A stretch of DNA of 64,000 bases, taken from Tulasnella sp. 424 (lineage: Eukaryota > Basidiomycota > Agaricomycetes > Cantharellales > Tulasnellaceae). Within the stretch, counting starts at the first letter, position 1; each line of letters starts with the position of its first letter. The notes beneath the pieces were generated by a model that worked only from the letters and a program-made list of their open reading frames with translations, was not told where the DNA came from and ran no database searches. Positions 10,823 to 22,806 of the stretch are shown here, piece by piece. Both the position numbers and the translations under genes were made by a program. The DNA lies in the NCBI GenBank assembly GCA_019633425.1, contig WSUB01000134.1:50785-114784 (forward strand), written 5' to 3'.

Positions 10823-11539
10823 CAAAGTAGGTTTGTTTCACTGTATGGCTTCCAGCTCGTGTATCTGATATTCGACCAGTGTACTCCCAACGTTCTGCAT
10901 GCCTTCGAGGCCCAGCAAGTCGATTTCCCATAGTATAAATTAGCAATGGTAGTGTGGGCGGCTTGGCGGTTGTGGTTCCGAACCTCGAACAAGATTCGTA
11001 ACCAGCACGTACAATGCTGGGCTTCGATGCAGACCGCGCATAAGGATTGCCGGCAAACCGGTGTTGAACGGCTCGCAGTGCCTATCGACCCGAGAGTGAT
11101 TCAAAATCTTGCTAAGAGGTTAAGATTACTTTTCCCAAAGGCGCGAGCAATTACACATTCTCGGACGACAGAGAAAACCTAGCGAATAGGGGCTTGCTGA
11201 CGTAGCGCGTATTTTGTCATTCTTCCAGTCGAAGATCTCTCGCAGCCATCCTGATATCATGGTTTCACTGCCAAGCAATAAGAATCTTCTTGTCTCCATA
11301 CGCTCTTTATTTATGACCTGGCTTGACGTCGAGCCGCCGGGCAGTCGCCGGTACGTGCCTGTTGCCTGAACGATGCGACCCTGAGAAGTGGCTTTGATTC
11401 CGTCCGGGAAGGTTGCAACGAATCACGTCGAGACACATTTCAACTCCTACGGCATAAATATCCTCTACCCCTTTAGACTCTCTGCTCACATTCTCTGCAC
11501 CTGCCATCCAAGCTGTCGCTGCACAAGTACTACTTCAGG
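10823..11539. other. Intergenic
   Basis: 717 nt without a supportable gene. A frame at 10946-11182 is open but Trp/Arg-rich, without a domain, and not conserved elsewhere in the window. The region just upstream of 11540 is pyrimidine-rich, as expected for a fungal promoter. Confidence 0.5.
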
Positions 11540-13379
11540 ATGCCCGAAGGACCAGACCTCCCGACACTCATTGAGCGCCTCCGGGGGATTCGCACTAACC
11601 AAGATTGTATTAATATAGCGTGAGTAGCGTAGCCTCCATTGCATATCCCGACATTGTGTACTAACGAGAAAGTAACGCTTTCAAAGGATGCAAGCCATCG
11701 TCCTCGCCGCCACGATGGAGGATGTCTACACGATTATCGGCATTGTCCAGGCCCGCTTCCCAGATAACGACCCAGCTGCTGCGCCGTTCCTAGCAACAGC
11801 GAGAACGAAGCGTAACTCCTTCGTCCCTGCTCAAACACTCCCTCCCGAACTTCTAACCGATATCTTCCGGCGGGCCCTCCCAGAACCGATATTCGAAGGA
11901 TTCGACGAGGCTATCTCCAACCCCCATCTACTCAAGACGCTCATCGACTTCAGCCTTGTATGCCAGCAGTGGAAAGCCATCATCGACGACGCGGCTAGCT
12001 TATGGGCATTCCTGTCAGCGGACTCTGCCTCGCCTTCGACGTTGGAACATGCCATCGAGAAGTCACAAAGTGCACCTCTGGTGATCACCACGGGAAAGCG
12101 TCAGTTAGACATTGGAGTATTTCTTAACATGGTAACACCGCATATTCACCGCTGTCGCGTTTTATGCTGCATGCCAAACCGGCAATGGCGCGAAAACGGC
12201 GAGCAACAAGCTATTGAGCAGCTCCTTCAGCAGCCGGCCCCAATCCTAGAGGAGCTTCGTGTAGCGGGAGGTGCCTGCCTCGTAGATTCAAATGGACGAT
12301 ATATACGCCAACCGATTCAAATATGGGCCCTGGAGAATTTCGCCGCAAGCCTCAGAGTCCTCAGGCTCGTGTCCGTGGATTGGTCCTGGACACCGGTCCT
12401 GTCCAATCTTCAAGACTTGCAACTCTCATTGGTGGCGATATCGATAACCGAACTCATTGATTGTCTAGCGACAACTACCCAACTGCGATCTTTACACCTA
12501 TCCAACCTCAGAGACCAGGTTATCGCTCAACAACCTGCCCCTTCGCAGTCGGTCACACTCCCTTTCCTTCACCAGATCTATATCGAAGACGTATCGACTC
12601 CTTTCATCTCTCTTATCATTTCCAACCTCGTTCCCCCGTCCCTAAAACGGCTTACCCTTTCAACCGATTCATGCAACAGTCCCCCGCCATTCACTGACAT
12701 CACACCCTACTACCATGATCTAGTCCGCTCAATTGCCAGCACAAAAACCGAGCCTATCTGCATATATATTGAAGAATATCGGCAGTGGTTCGCGATATCT
12801 GATGTCGACAACGACTTGGAAGTGGTGATCCGAGGGGCAGGCTTGCGGACTCTCCAAGCGAGGACAAATTTCGCAAGGTGGCTGGCCGGCATTTGGAACC
12901 CTCTGTCGTCCGTGGCTACGGTTGCCCTCTTCCTCGGATCTCGGGCGTCCGACAGCAGAGATTTATCTCTCGACAGAGAGTTGATCCTGCCGCTCATGAG
13001 CATCAGTAATGTCGAAAGACTACAAATCCAAGAGAACGTTGAAAAGGTCCAACTTCTTTACCGACGACTCTCGTACCCAGTACTGTCGGAGGGAGGAACG
13101 AAATGCTGGCTATTTCCAAAGCTGACAAATCTGGAGATATTTGGACAAGCGGGTATGGAGTTGGAGCTCGTACGTATGGTCGAAGGGAGATACGATGCAT
13201 TGCGGACGGCTGCTGGAGGAGCAGCTGGAAATGGACCGGAACCTCCCGCTATGCTGGAGCAGTTCAAATTGTGTCGCGGGAGGAATTTATACTATTCGCC
13301 TACAACGGTTGACCGATTGAGGCGCATTGTAGGTGATGGGAAGTTTGTCGAGGTGCATGACCTTGAAGCCAAACGATGA
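11540..13379 (+). CDS. Large F-box/LRR-like protein
   Basis: Two exons, 11540-11619 and 11687-13379, encode about 590 residues. The first exon (MPEGPDLPTLIERLRGIRTNQDCINIA) is short; the intron (67 nt) has GTGAGT at the donor, a CTAACG branch-like site and a CAAAG acceptor, and keeps phase into MQAIVLAATMEDVYTIIG. The F-box follows at about residue 75: PAQTLPPELLTDIFRRALPEP...LIDFSLVCQQWKAIIDDAASLWAFL. The body holds many Leu-rich strand motifs (LRVLRLVSVDWSW, LRSLHLSNLRDQ, LKRLTLSTD, MSNVERLQIQ-like), consistent with an LRR-type solenoid. It is unrelated at sequence level to the array upstream. Predicted substrate receptor of an SCF ubiquitin ligase. An alternative start at 11688 without the first exon is possible. 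Confidence 0.8.
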
Positions 13380-13889
13380 TGGATACGTTGTTTCTGCCTT
13401 GTCCGCTTAAATTCTTGTACTTTAGTCTTGAGAGCTCCCCGTCGAATCATATGATGTATGGATGAGACTGCACTTCGATGGTGCGTTCTCCGATGATGCG
13501 ACCCAGTGATAAACAGTGCACTCTGAGTCGTCCATGTGGTTTTGCAAATTCAAATTCTTTCCAAAGCGCACAGTATACGCGTACGTCATGATATTTATAG
13601 CTCTTTACTAAAGTGATTTGTGGATTGAGACGTTGGACATGGATTGGGCGCGTGCTAGGGGAACAAGTGACCTATCGAAAATGATAATTCATCCTTAACC
13701 GAAACAACGTACGGGCCATACGCTACACAACGAACCTTTATTTCGTCACCCTATGGCATAGCGGGTTTATGGGCCACACTTCTGTGCACCGTTCCAGGGT
13801 GGCTGGTCTCCTGCCACGGGTTCTTGCAAAACCGCTCACTGCGCGATGTGTGTCTGTTAATCATGACAAAATCGAAGAAATACCATAGC
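13380..13889. other. Intergenic between convergent genes
   Basis: This 510-nt stretch lies between two convergent F-box genes, so it should contain both 3' UTRs. It is AT-richer than the flanks. No gene or motif is recognised. Confidence 0.5.
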
Positions 13890-15189
13890 TTACAATTCAG
13901 TTCGACGACCAAATGTACCGACCATATGTTCCACAACCTCGTGGAGCGAAGCCGGTCGGTCTTGAACCAGGGGGACCCACTCCTGATGGTGTGGGCCTCT
14001 AATGACCCAAGTCACTGAGGGAACGTGATCTAAAACCCAGTTCCAGTCGGTCTCAAGGCCCTTCTCGACAGTGGCAAAGGCGTATCGCGGCAATCCAACT
14101 CGGGAACCACGAGAGTTGGTGAACAGGGCGGTGAGGGTGGGTTGTGGGACGAGGCCCATCAGGTCGACCTCCACTACGGGCCAAGTTTGAGTTTTTATGG
14201 CCTTTATTGTGGTGCGGATATCCTGCATCCAAGCGTTCTTGAAGCGAAGGCACCAGTTGATTCCGTTCGGGAGTTCGATGGCCGGAGGCTTGAAACCATC
14301 GAGCGCAGGGCGTCCCACGATTTCGACCAATTCGAGCTTTGGCGCGACGATTCTGTTAAGAAATAAGTTGATGGTTTCGTGATTCGCTCCTGTGAAGCGC
14401 AGGATCCTTAGGAGAAATAGTGGCGGCCACTCTAGCGATGTTTCCTCTGATGCTAGAGTCCAGTTGTCGTCTCCAATGTCGAGTATTTCGATCGTGGGAC
14501 AATTGGCATGAAGGGTGGATAGGAATTCGCCCCAAGCAAAGGGGAGATCTTGTCTAAGAATGTCACCAGTCGTGGAATACTCTCGGATTACGTCACAGTC
14601 CTGTAAGAATATTTTCGACTAGAGGAGAAATCAATCAGATGGTACTACATATAGTCGTAACCACACGAACCCGACTGGACAATGTGCAGCGGGAGAGCCT
14701 CGGCGCAGAGATGACCAAGTCTCCCTTAGCCGCAGCGTAGTCCGCCTCCATTACGCGGAAATTGATGTCCGCGACGTGCGGAAGCAACGAGGGAATCCAA
14801 ACCGCTATATCCTGAATTCCATCGATGATACCTTCGAGAGATAAATTCCTCCACCTTCCTATCGCTTTGACCAGGAGCGAATGCACCTCCCGAAATGACT
14901 CCGAGACCCCTACAAGCCAGCTTAGTCGTACGTGGATGTCCAATTTAGACTGCTGGGACAGTCTGAGTCGTCTCTTCATTGCGTCATGGCATGATGTATC
15001 GGAACTGATCGTGATTTGAGACCAAAACCCAGGCGTCGAAAGAGCTACTTCATTCCACCGTCTGCACATGGAGCAAATCAAGGCATGCGCGAAGCCTGAT
15101 CGATCAGAATCGTGTAAGAACTTGGTTTTAGATGTTGTTAAGGTATTCATGAATATGATGGACAAAAGCTCTGTGGGAAGGGAGTCCAT
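13890..15189 (-). CDS. F-box protein (two exons)
   Basis: On the minus strand, exon 1 is 15189-14671 and exon 2 is 14618-13890, with a 52-nt phase-0 intron (GTTCGT donor, CTGATT branch-like, CTCTAG acceptor), giving 415 residues. The F-box is MDSLPTELLSIIFMNTLTTSK...LICSMCRRWNEVALSTPGFWSQITI at the N-terminus. After the junction the protein continues SKIFLQDCDVIREYS... with LRR-like strands (CPTIEILDIGDDNWTLA, LFLLRILRFTG, APKLELVEIVG) and ends in a Trp-rich segment WVLDHVPSVTWVIRG. The start is the ATG of MDSLP; the upstream open frame begins only with GTG. Predicted SCF adaptor, distinct from both arrays. Confidence 0.8.
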
Positions 15190-15477
15190 GGATGGCTGCA
15201 GTGATGGGAGGTCGGCACGTGTTGAGGGCTCCTTTGAAGACCTGTGTTTGTCCTGTGTGGACTCACAAAATAGGCCCCACGTTGCCACCAGAGCGCCAGT
15301 CGACGAGCTTTTTCACGGCGTAAGTTATGACCTGGCATCTTTATTTGTCGTGCAGAACGCACCACGCGCCGGATGATTTTCTAGACTGGAACCGCGCAAG
15401 GACCGCATTGTCGTCGTCGCAAGTCCATCCAATCAGCGCCGAGACCAAATTATCATGAAATTAGGTCGAAAGACGTT

Positions 15478-16423
15478 TTATACATCAAAGACGCTGAAAA
15501 GTGCAAAACATCCGTATAGCAAGCCAATAGGATAGGCTATGAGTAACCGCTGATCGGACATTCGAAGGATGGTGACGAATATTGATGATGCTGCATAGGT
15601 GCACCAGATAATTGAAATAACTGAGAGGGATGCAATGAAGTATGTTGGTAGTTTTCTGTGGGTTGTTTCAAGTCAGCTGCTGGGTGGTCAAGCACAGCAT
15701 AGATGGGAGCGTACAGGTTACGCCCAACGCTCAGTGCACCAACGACCACCATCGGGAGGAGACAGTATCCGAGAACTGACGCCGTTCGATATGCGTCAAT
15801 CCCTGTACTTGACATAAGATTGAGAAGCGCGTAAATCGAGCTTGAGCCCAGGAGCGCAATCCCATAAATGTAACCGAATTGCGAACGACCAGACTGCAGG
15901 CAAGGAGGGTCATTAGAGAAGGAAAGGCTCATATGGGCAGCGAGACCGCCTACCAGCAATAGGCACACTCCAAACGCGAGGAAGAAAAAGATGGGTCCGG
16001 CCATGTCTGCATCATCCATTATTCTTTCGTCGATTTGGCGCAGGGGATTGAGGACCGTCATGGACTTTACCCAGATGTGCGAGAAGTTGACGCCGAGTTC
16101 TGTTCAAAGACGTGGTCAGCGGTTTGGGAGAATGATGGAGAGTGGGTCAGAAACCGACCTTCTAGTAATGGTGGCTCTCCTTCGAAACCAGCGGGCGAGA
16201 ACGCAGAGAGCCATCCTTGGGGAGCTTGGATTTGCCCACCGAAGTTTGGGGCAGCTCCACTCGGCACAGGCGCTCCGGAGACCATGTTTCCTTCTAAGCT
16301 TGGACGCGAAGCGTAAAATTGGGAGTCCTGACTGCCCTGGTAGAATTGAAGGTTTGTCGCTGAAGACGGTTGTTCATAATATTGCCCATACTGGGGTTGC
16401 TGATTAAACATGAAATTAGACAT
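15478..16423 (-). CDS. YIP1: YIP1-family Golgi/ER-exit membrane protein
   Basis: Yip1 is a five-helix integral membrane protein that binds Ypt/Rab GTPases with Yif1 and acts in COPII vesicle budding and ER-Golgi traffic. Four exons on the minus strand (16423-16159, 16099-15954, 15893-15715, 15655-15478) give 255 residues. The Gln/Tyr/Pro-rich N-terminus ([19 protein letters not shown]) is cytosolic. The family signature [25 protein letters not shown] spans the first splice junction. Then come [58 protein letters not shown] and the last helices [22 protein letters not shown] and [22 protein letters not shown]. Length matches the family (~210-260). The true C-terminus is reached only after splicing out 15656-15714, since the unspliced frame runs into a nonsense tail. 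Confidence 0.92.
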
Positions 16424-16701
16424 TGAAGGTACTTTGTGGTTGCTTGAGAGGTTGTTGGTGGTGTAGAGGAGAGTAAGGCGAGGGTCGCGTGTAAGGCAGT
16501 CGTGGTCCAGATGCCAACGACGAAATGCTTGGACGTGTTGTTGTTCGCCGCAGCGGCGGTGTTGCTTCTGCCCCTCACCTCCCAACCTCGTAACTCAACT
16601 ACCCAAAGGCTCAATTCGCGACTGCCATTTCACTTCTACCAACACTTCACAGCTCGATCTCTACACAGCTTTCCTCATACAACCGCGTCGGCAACGAACC
16701 A
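16424..16701. promoter_or_regulatory. Shared divergent promoter, YIP1 / ORC6-like gene
   Basis: These 278 nt separate two divergently transcribed genes and must hold both promoters. The stretch is rich in short pyrimidine tracts and CAACAAC-type repeats. No clear TATA box is visible on either side, in keeping with housekeeping-type promoters. Confidence 0.5.
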
Positions 16702-18176
16702 ATGGACAAAAAACGGTTTGGGACATACGGCCTGTCGGAAACGTCGCTCGCTCGAGCCATGGCGCTCTATCCTCGAGTTGAGCTTATGACGAACCCTTCA
16801 AGAGGTCTCAACGTCCCTACAATTGCTGTCGCGCCTATATGCGCGTTAGTCGCATGCGAAGAGTAAGTCGCTCGCTCCGAACGCGGCATGGTCTTTCTTT
16901 TAAATGCAGTCAACAGGACTGGGTCGAACAAAGTAACGGAAAGAGTTGCGCAAGCGGTTTCTTGTCTAGCACCCGCAGAGTTTTCCAAAGCCCTTAGGAC
17001 CGTCAGAACCGCTTTGGCGGATGCGGATCGGAAGGCGAAGAGCGCGACCACGGTGCTGGGCCCTCAAAAACAGAACTCTACTCCAGTAAAGAAACCGACG
17101 ACTGCCAAGTCCCGTCTCCTTGGTGCTGAGCCAACGATGACGGCCTCACAACGCGACAAACCTTCGCCGTCAGCAACTGTGACGCGTCAAGCCAAAATTC
17201 ATACGTTTGAAAGCATGTGCAAGCGTTATGGCATGGACGCTACGCTCTTATGTCCATCACTGGAGCGTATCTATGACCATATGTCTAGGCAAGGATGGGA
17301 CGCAAAGAAGTGGAAAGACAACGAGGGGCCGATCCGATGCGCCATCTTCTACTGGGTCTGCAATTTTCGGAATGTGAGTTTCCCTACCAAACCAGGTTTG
17401 CAAGCCATACTAATATCCTTTCTTGGTCACAGCGTAAACTACGCGACCTGCCTATTATCTGTGAAGAGCTCTCTGCGCCACTCCGGCTCGTACAGAATGT
17501 CATCAAAAGCATGGAATCCATTCGAGCACAACTCGCGCCACTGGCAGGTGCCGAACCAACCAACCCGCCCACTCCCTCTCGTTCCTTGTCTCCCGCTTCG
17601 TCCTCGCTCAAACGTAAAGCCGAAAATCCTGCTACCGACTCTGGTTCTGCCAGCGCTAGCCGAGAGCCTTCCCCCAAACGGATTCGGACCGAGTCCGTTC
17701 ACTCTGAACCGGGCGCATCCGACGACGACGTCATCCCACAATATGAAGACAGGCCATCGCGTTCGGAACGACCCACCTCTCGCACGTCCGAGGACATTGA
17801 TGGAGAGTCATTGCTAGGCACCATGTCGTCCTCTGGGCGTTCCTATCGCCACCAACAGGAGGTCGATCCCGATGTGGATATAGTAGAAGTCGAAGCAACT
17901 CCTCGGGGCCGGCGCCGTACTACTACTGCAACTTCTCCCTCCAAACTTTCAACCGCGGGGGCTGCAAAAAGAAGCACCCATCGTGTATCCGGCCCACCAG
18001 TTAATCATGATGAAGCGTCCATGGACTTGGAGGAACAGCCTGTTGTCCCGCGTTACCGCCCAGTGTTTCCTGACCGCTCCTTCTACGCCGCCACGGAACA
18101 AGACTCGACTATTGGCGAAGAACATAGCTGGAGGAGGTGGTTGGAGGACAAGCGGAAGGTGTTGGGGGCTCCCTAA
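16702..18176 (+). CDS. Putative origin recognition complex subunit 6-like protein
   Basis: Three exons (16702-16862, 16917-17373, 17433-18176) give 453 residues. The N-terminal block reads PRVELMTNPSRGLNVPTIAVAPICALVACEETGSNKVTERVAQAVSCLAPAEFSKALRTVRTAL. A second helical block has KIHTFESMCKRYGMDATLLCPSLERIYDHM...CAIFYWVCNF. This layout resembles the tandem cyclin/TFIIB-like folds of fungal Orc6, in which an ICALIAxE-like helix is usual. The C-terminal half is Ser/Pro/Arg-rich, disordered, and carries likely nuclear-localisation and phosphorylation sites (SPKRIR, RRRTTTATSPSK). Orc6 is part of the complex that licenses replication origins. Exon 2 starts at 16917 (CAACAG acceptor), because the earlier TGCAG acceptor would break phase. 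The assignment is by remembered family resemblance only. Confidence 0.5.
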
Positions 18177-18513
18177 GTCGACCAGCCGGCATGCTCGCGA
18201 CTCGTTATTTTAGTCTTTTCATTGTCTTTTGATCGACGGCCTTTATCCGGAAACTCGGATTTTAATAATTAATTATAATACAGAGATTGGATGCGATGAG
18301 AATAATGATTAGAGGGAAGGGCCGTGGTTTCCTGATGAAAACGCCGCATCTTGTGGGAAACCCCCCGGGAGACCCACTTGACTCGGTGGAGGAATCTTGC
18401 GACCTTCCACCAGCTCATTGCGTAGGGTACAACTTAATAGCAAAGTAGTTTTGATAATTCAGTCGTAAGTACCTCTCATTCGCTGCGATCATTGAGGGCG
18501 CTTGCTTATATCA
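18177..18513. other. Intergenic
   Basis: 337 nt between the ORC6-like stop and the F-box pseudogene. An AT-rich TTTAATAATTAATTATAAT stretch about 80 nt after the stop is a likely polyadenylation region. No gene is seen. Confidence 0.5.
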
Positions 18514-19980
18514 ATGCACAGAAGTATGTTATTACTGCCACCTGAAATCGTCGAGCTGGTGCTCAAACAATTCGATGAACCGGACTCCCCTGGAGTGGAT
18601 AGAAATGCCATCAAAAGTCTCACCTTCACGTGTTCCCGACTTTGATGTCTCACCCAGCCCAGTCTGTTCTCAACCGTCAGAATCGGCCAGGCAAGCCACT
18701 TGAAGTCGCCCGACCAGCGGGCCGCGGAAATTCGCTCCCTCTTCCAAAATCGGCCCGAGAGCGCCCGGTGGATTCGTAAACTCTATATCCGAATCCACAA
18801 CCCTCAACACCTGTGGCCCAACGTCTCAAGTGCGAATATGACTCCCCTCGCGAACGACTTGCAGATGATATTCGTCGGCATGACCAATCTCCAACTGGTG
18901 GACATCCAACAAACGTGGATCACGGCCCCTATGCATGCCCAACTTTGGGATTTAGCTAGGGGATCGTTGCGTGTGCTGCGGTGTGAAGATGTCGAAGCCG
19001 ACAACGATCTGGAGGTTACACCGCCCACGTCCAACCTAGAGCTCGAGGTATTTGAAATAGGGGTTTCCGACTGGGACACACACATATCCTTAATCCAAAT
19101 GGTTCATAGCCCGCGCCTTCGACAACTACGGATCTCCTCGGCGGGCTCACTTCCACCTTTCTTCGAGACTTGCAAAGGAGAGGGGAGGTCGTGGACAGCT
19201 CTGCTACGACTTGAAGAGTTGAAACGACCACCTCCTTCTACCTGGTCCTGGTCCGAGCACAAGACCATCGACCCTTCCTAGCTTGTTGCCCGAGAGTCAG
19301 AGTCCTCACTCTGTCACCTTCCCACTATCCATTAACGTCACTTTCCACCCCTTTTTCCATCACCAACACCTCGAATCTTCTCCCTTTACTCTCCGAGTAC
19401 TCAGGACAACTGGAGCTCGCTAGAGCGTTGTGCCCTGGACGGCCGCTCAGGATCATTCGGGTTTCCCAGACGCACCGTCAATTGGTTATTTCGCATGCCG
19501 ATCTAGTCACCCTTGCGAGCGGTGCTGAGTCCCTCGAAGTTCTGGGGTTTGTTCCCCTGGTTTTCAAACCCTCTATATTGTCGAATATAGCGGATTTCTT
19601 TCCATCGTTGAAAGAATTGGATATCATGTTCTACGAAATGCCAGCTCTCGTAAGCCAAAGTACCCTTCACATGACACCATCTGTCCCAGATAAGCTGGTG
19701 TATCTGGGTGTAGGAGGAACTAGAACTTGAACGACTCGTACAACGGTTGCCGGCGCTACAGGCACTTAGCGTATCCCGTAACCCTAGACTCTATTTGAAC
19801 ATTTGTGAAACTGCAGAGCAGCATAATCTAGTGATCTCGCTGCATAGTATTAGGCCATCTTTGAAGTCTGTTTTTCTTTGCGGCTTTGACGCCTGGCAGT
19901 ACAAGAATGGATCATGGTCACCAGTAGATGTATCCGAGAAATTTGATGTCTTCCCTTACCTCAAGCGTTTGTATCGCTAG
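18514..19980 (+). pseudogene. F-box/LRR-like pseudogene (one stop, two frameshifts)
   Basis: The locus begins MHRSMLLLPPEIVELVLKQFDEPD, an F-box-like start, and reaches SLTFTCSRL before an in-frame TGA at 18643-18645. The same frame then resumes with CLTQPSLFSTVRIG, exactly what an F-box protein would have next, and stays open to 19281. From near 19220 coding potential moves to another frame (TTSFYLVLVRAQDHRPFLACCPRVRVLTLS..., then ALCPGRPLRIIRVSQTHRQL), which ends at 19730. It shifts again near 19710 into EELELERLVQRLPALQALSVSRNPRL, ending at 19980. Introns do not explain the breaks, as no fitting GT-AG pairs are seen. I read this as a recently dead single-copy F-box gene. Confidence 0.75.
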
Positions 19981-20335
19981 TTCTTTCTATTCATTTTGGA
20001 GTATTGCCCGATCATTCTATTCGATAAACCTCTCATTTTTCAAGATTTCCTTCACCAGCCGCGAGGTCAAACCAAAATCCGCGCGACATTTGGATGTTCT
20101 AGATCTGGTAAAGTCCTCACGAGCGTGTACAGCGTCCTCGCCTCCCAAGGAGCTCTGATCTATTAGTCTCAATTTGTCCCTATTCCTGGCATCCGGCTTC
20201 ATAGAGTTAAGAGGATTCGTGGGTCATCCACCGTCCCTGTAAAACATCCCACGTCGAACAGATGGTGACGTACCGGAATCCCAAGCTTTCTTCGTCCCGC
20301 CCAACGGTTGAAGTCTCCATCCCATTAACCTCAAG
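19981..20335. other. Intergenic
   Basis: 355 nt upstream of the NAD(P)H-hydrate epimerase gene; AT-rich at the left, no coding frame, and no recognised motif. Confidence 0.5.
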
Positions 20336-21400
20336 ATGTCAAGGCTGAGATATCTTACGTCTAAGCTTGCTCAGGAGGTTCGTCAGTGCCTTCACCGGAA
20401 GAGATGGTATCTACACTAAGCTAATGCCGCCCTTGTCTCAGATTGACGAAGAGCTGATGAACCCATCAGGAGCTTTTAGCCTAGATCAACTAATGGAGCT
20501 TGCTGGATTAGCCTGTGCCCAGACAGTGGCCACGGTATATGGTCGGGAGAAATACCGAAAGGTGCTGGTCTGTTGTGGGCCGGGTAATCAGGTAAGTCTG
20601 GTTGCGGGTATTCCTCCAAAATACCCCGCAAAGATCTAACCACGATGCATGCATTTGGATTAAGGGAGGCGATGGTCTGGTAGCAGCCCGTCATCTCGGT
20701 AACGCACTCAACGAGTCCGTCAAGAAGTCGGAAAAACTGAGATACTCCTATAATAGCAATGTTTGGCTACGAGCCCACAGTCTACATGCCAAAGGTAGGC
20801 TCTCACTTGGAGTGGAGTGCACGATGATTGGCTGAGTTCTACGATCTGCACCAGCCGGGTTCCAAGGACATTTACAAGCGACTTCAGCAACAATGCACGA
20901 ATTGCACTATTCCGACGATCTCCAGCCTTGACGAGCTTAAACAGCAGCTTCAACCGGGTAAATCCGATTGCATTCTCGACGCGATCTTTGGGTTTAGTTT
21001 CAAACCACCCGTTCGAGCACCCTTCGACGAAGTTCTCCCGCTGCTAAACAATTCAAAGCTTCCCATCGTATCTGTCGATATACCATCAGGATGGGATGTC
21101 GAAAAGGGACCGGTTGAGTTAAAGACTAATGAAGGAACTAGCGTTGGAGATGGACTCAACGCCGAGGTTCTCATCAGCTTGACGGCGCCCAAAGAAGGCG
21201 TCAAGTCCTTCAAGGGGCGCCATTTTCTTGGAGGCCGCTTCGTTCCGAAGTAAGTGACTGAATACAATGCCATTCGGCTAAAGTCTCATCGTGTCGACCT
21301 CCTTGGGGGCAGGCTACTCGCTGAGAAGTACACGCTTAATCTGCCAGATTATCCGGGCTTTGCCCAGATCGTCGAGCTACCCTCCAATTCTGCTCTCTGA
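20336..21400 (+). CDS. NAXE: NAD(P)H-hydrate epimerase (YjeF_N family)
   Basis: The enzyme converts the R form of hydrated NADH/NADPH to the S form, which the partner dehydratase then repairs; the fungal protein is often mitochondrial or cytosolic. Six exons (20336-20377, 20442-20591, 20665-20698, 20757-20794, 20855-21249, 21313-21400) encode 248 residues, the normal family length. Diagnostic runs are [49 protein letters not shown] (nucleotide loop), AMFGYEPTVYMPKPGSKDIYKRL, DAIFGFSFKPPVRAPFDEVL, and PIVSVDIPSGWDVEKGP with its catalytic Asp. It ends RFVPKLLAEKYTLNLPDYPGFAQIVEL. Several exons are under 45 nt. The acceptor at 20854 was chosen because it alone restores MPKPGSKD. The usual GN[NQ]GGDG motif has Gln here, as in some fungi. 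Confidence 0.93.
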
Positions 21401-21611
21401 GTGTGTTACAATGACTCGTTTGAACTAATTACTGCGCGTAATATGAGTTGGTTGAATATGTTGCCGTCGGTGGTGTGATTTCGATTTCGTCTAATTCATA
21501 ATTACGCCTGTTTAGTGAAGCGGGGAATTCGGCGTTTTTGTCCTGAAGCGGCAGCCCCCCATACTTTTGTTTCACCAACCACCTTGCGCTCGTTCCCCCC
21601 GCTGCCCCGCC

Positions 21612-22773
21612 ATGACAGAACAGCCACGCAAGTAAGTCAGGAAAAGTATTGATGCAGCGACACTTTTATCACTCATACCTTACCTGCCACGTGTCTACCT
21701 CAGGCTGCACGACCTTTGTCGCGTACTCCAACCTGGCGCCCAGAGTCACTTCCTCCGAACCCACGTCCTAGACTTTTTGGAGGACCTCGACCTCAAAGAC
21801 AGCGAGAGGGAAGTGCTGGAATCAAGTCTCAAAACTACACAAAAGCGATGGTCGAAGTATCCAAAGACTGATTTCTCGCAACGCAAGTACGAAATCACGG
21901 AGCTGGTCTTCAAGCTGTCCAAGACCTCCAAACTCGCTTTGCCCTCAGATGTCGAGGTCCGCGAGTGTCTGGTCATTCCATTATACATATAACTGCGTCT
22001 AACTGACGGTCCCATCCGAATCCAGGAAGCAAATAACATCATGGTCGAAATCGTATGGGCGATTTTAGACTGGACTAAGGTCCTCTGGGTCATCGGTGTT
22101 GAATACGGGGAGCAACCGGAACTAGTCCACGACGCGTTGGCTTTCCTAATTAACACTCTCCCAGAGGTAATTGCTTCGAGTGCGAGGTGTGTTGCGTTAC
22201 AATCGAACGGCGAGTAGTGCATAAAGCCTGACGCGGTCCCGGGGCGCGCACCCCTGTCCAGCAGTTGCACATGCATTATTCCTTCAATCAAGATTGAGCA
22301 TACCTTCGAAAGAACCGACGGCGCTATAGCTGAAGAGATTCAAGGTCCTGCTGATCGCGTCGTCAAAACCGCCCTGGAAGTCGTCTGGAGGGATATGCTT
22401 CTCGCTCAGCTCACCCGACCCGAGAACAAGAGCGACACAAGCCCCTTTATCAAGAACATACTACCGTCTTTCATGGAGGAGATTTGTTCTCTGGGAAATA
22501 TGGGTGTTGGCGGGCTCTTCTCTCTCGTAGACCACGCAGGTCCGTCAATTTCCGATTCTGGCAAGGAATACGCCACTGACCAATCTCAAAGTTATGGATG
22601 CAAATGACGGATTTGAAAGCGAGGACGATATATACATACCATGCGACAGTACAGAAGAAGACTCGGACTCGGACTCTGACGTTATGCCGCCACTAATCGA
22701 CATCGGTTCGTTTGATGGGCCTGCTCCGGCAAAAAAGGGTGGAGCCACAGAGAAAGGCCCGGCTCGCAGCGAC

Positions 22774-22806
<33 letters not shown>

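Noticed and set aside
10946..11182. Plus-strand frame in the intergenic region
   Set aside because: Odd composition (Trp/Arg-rich), no family, no splice context.
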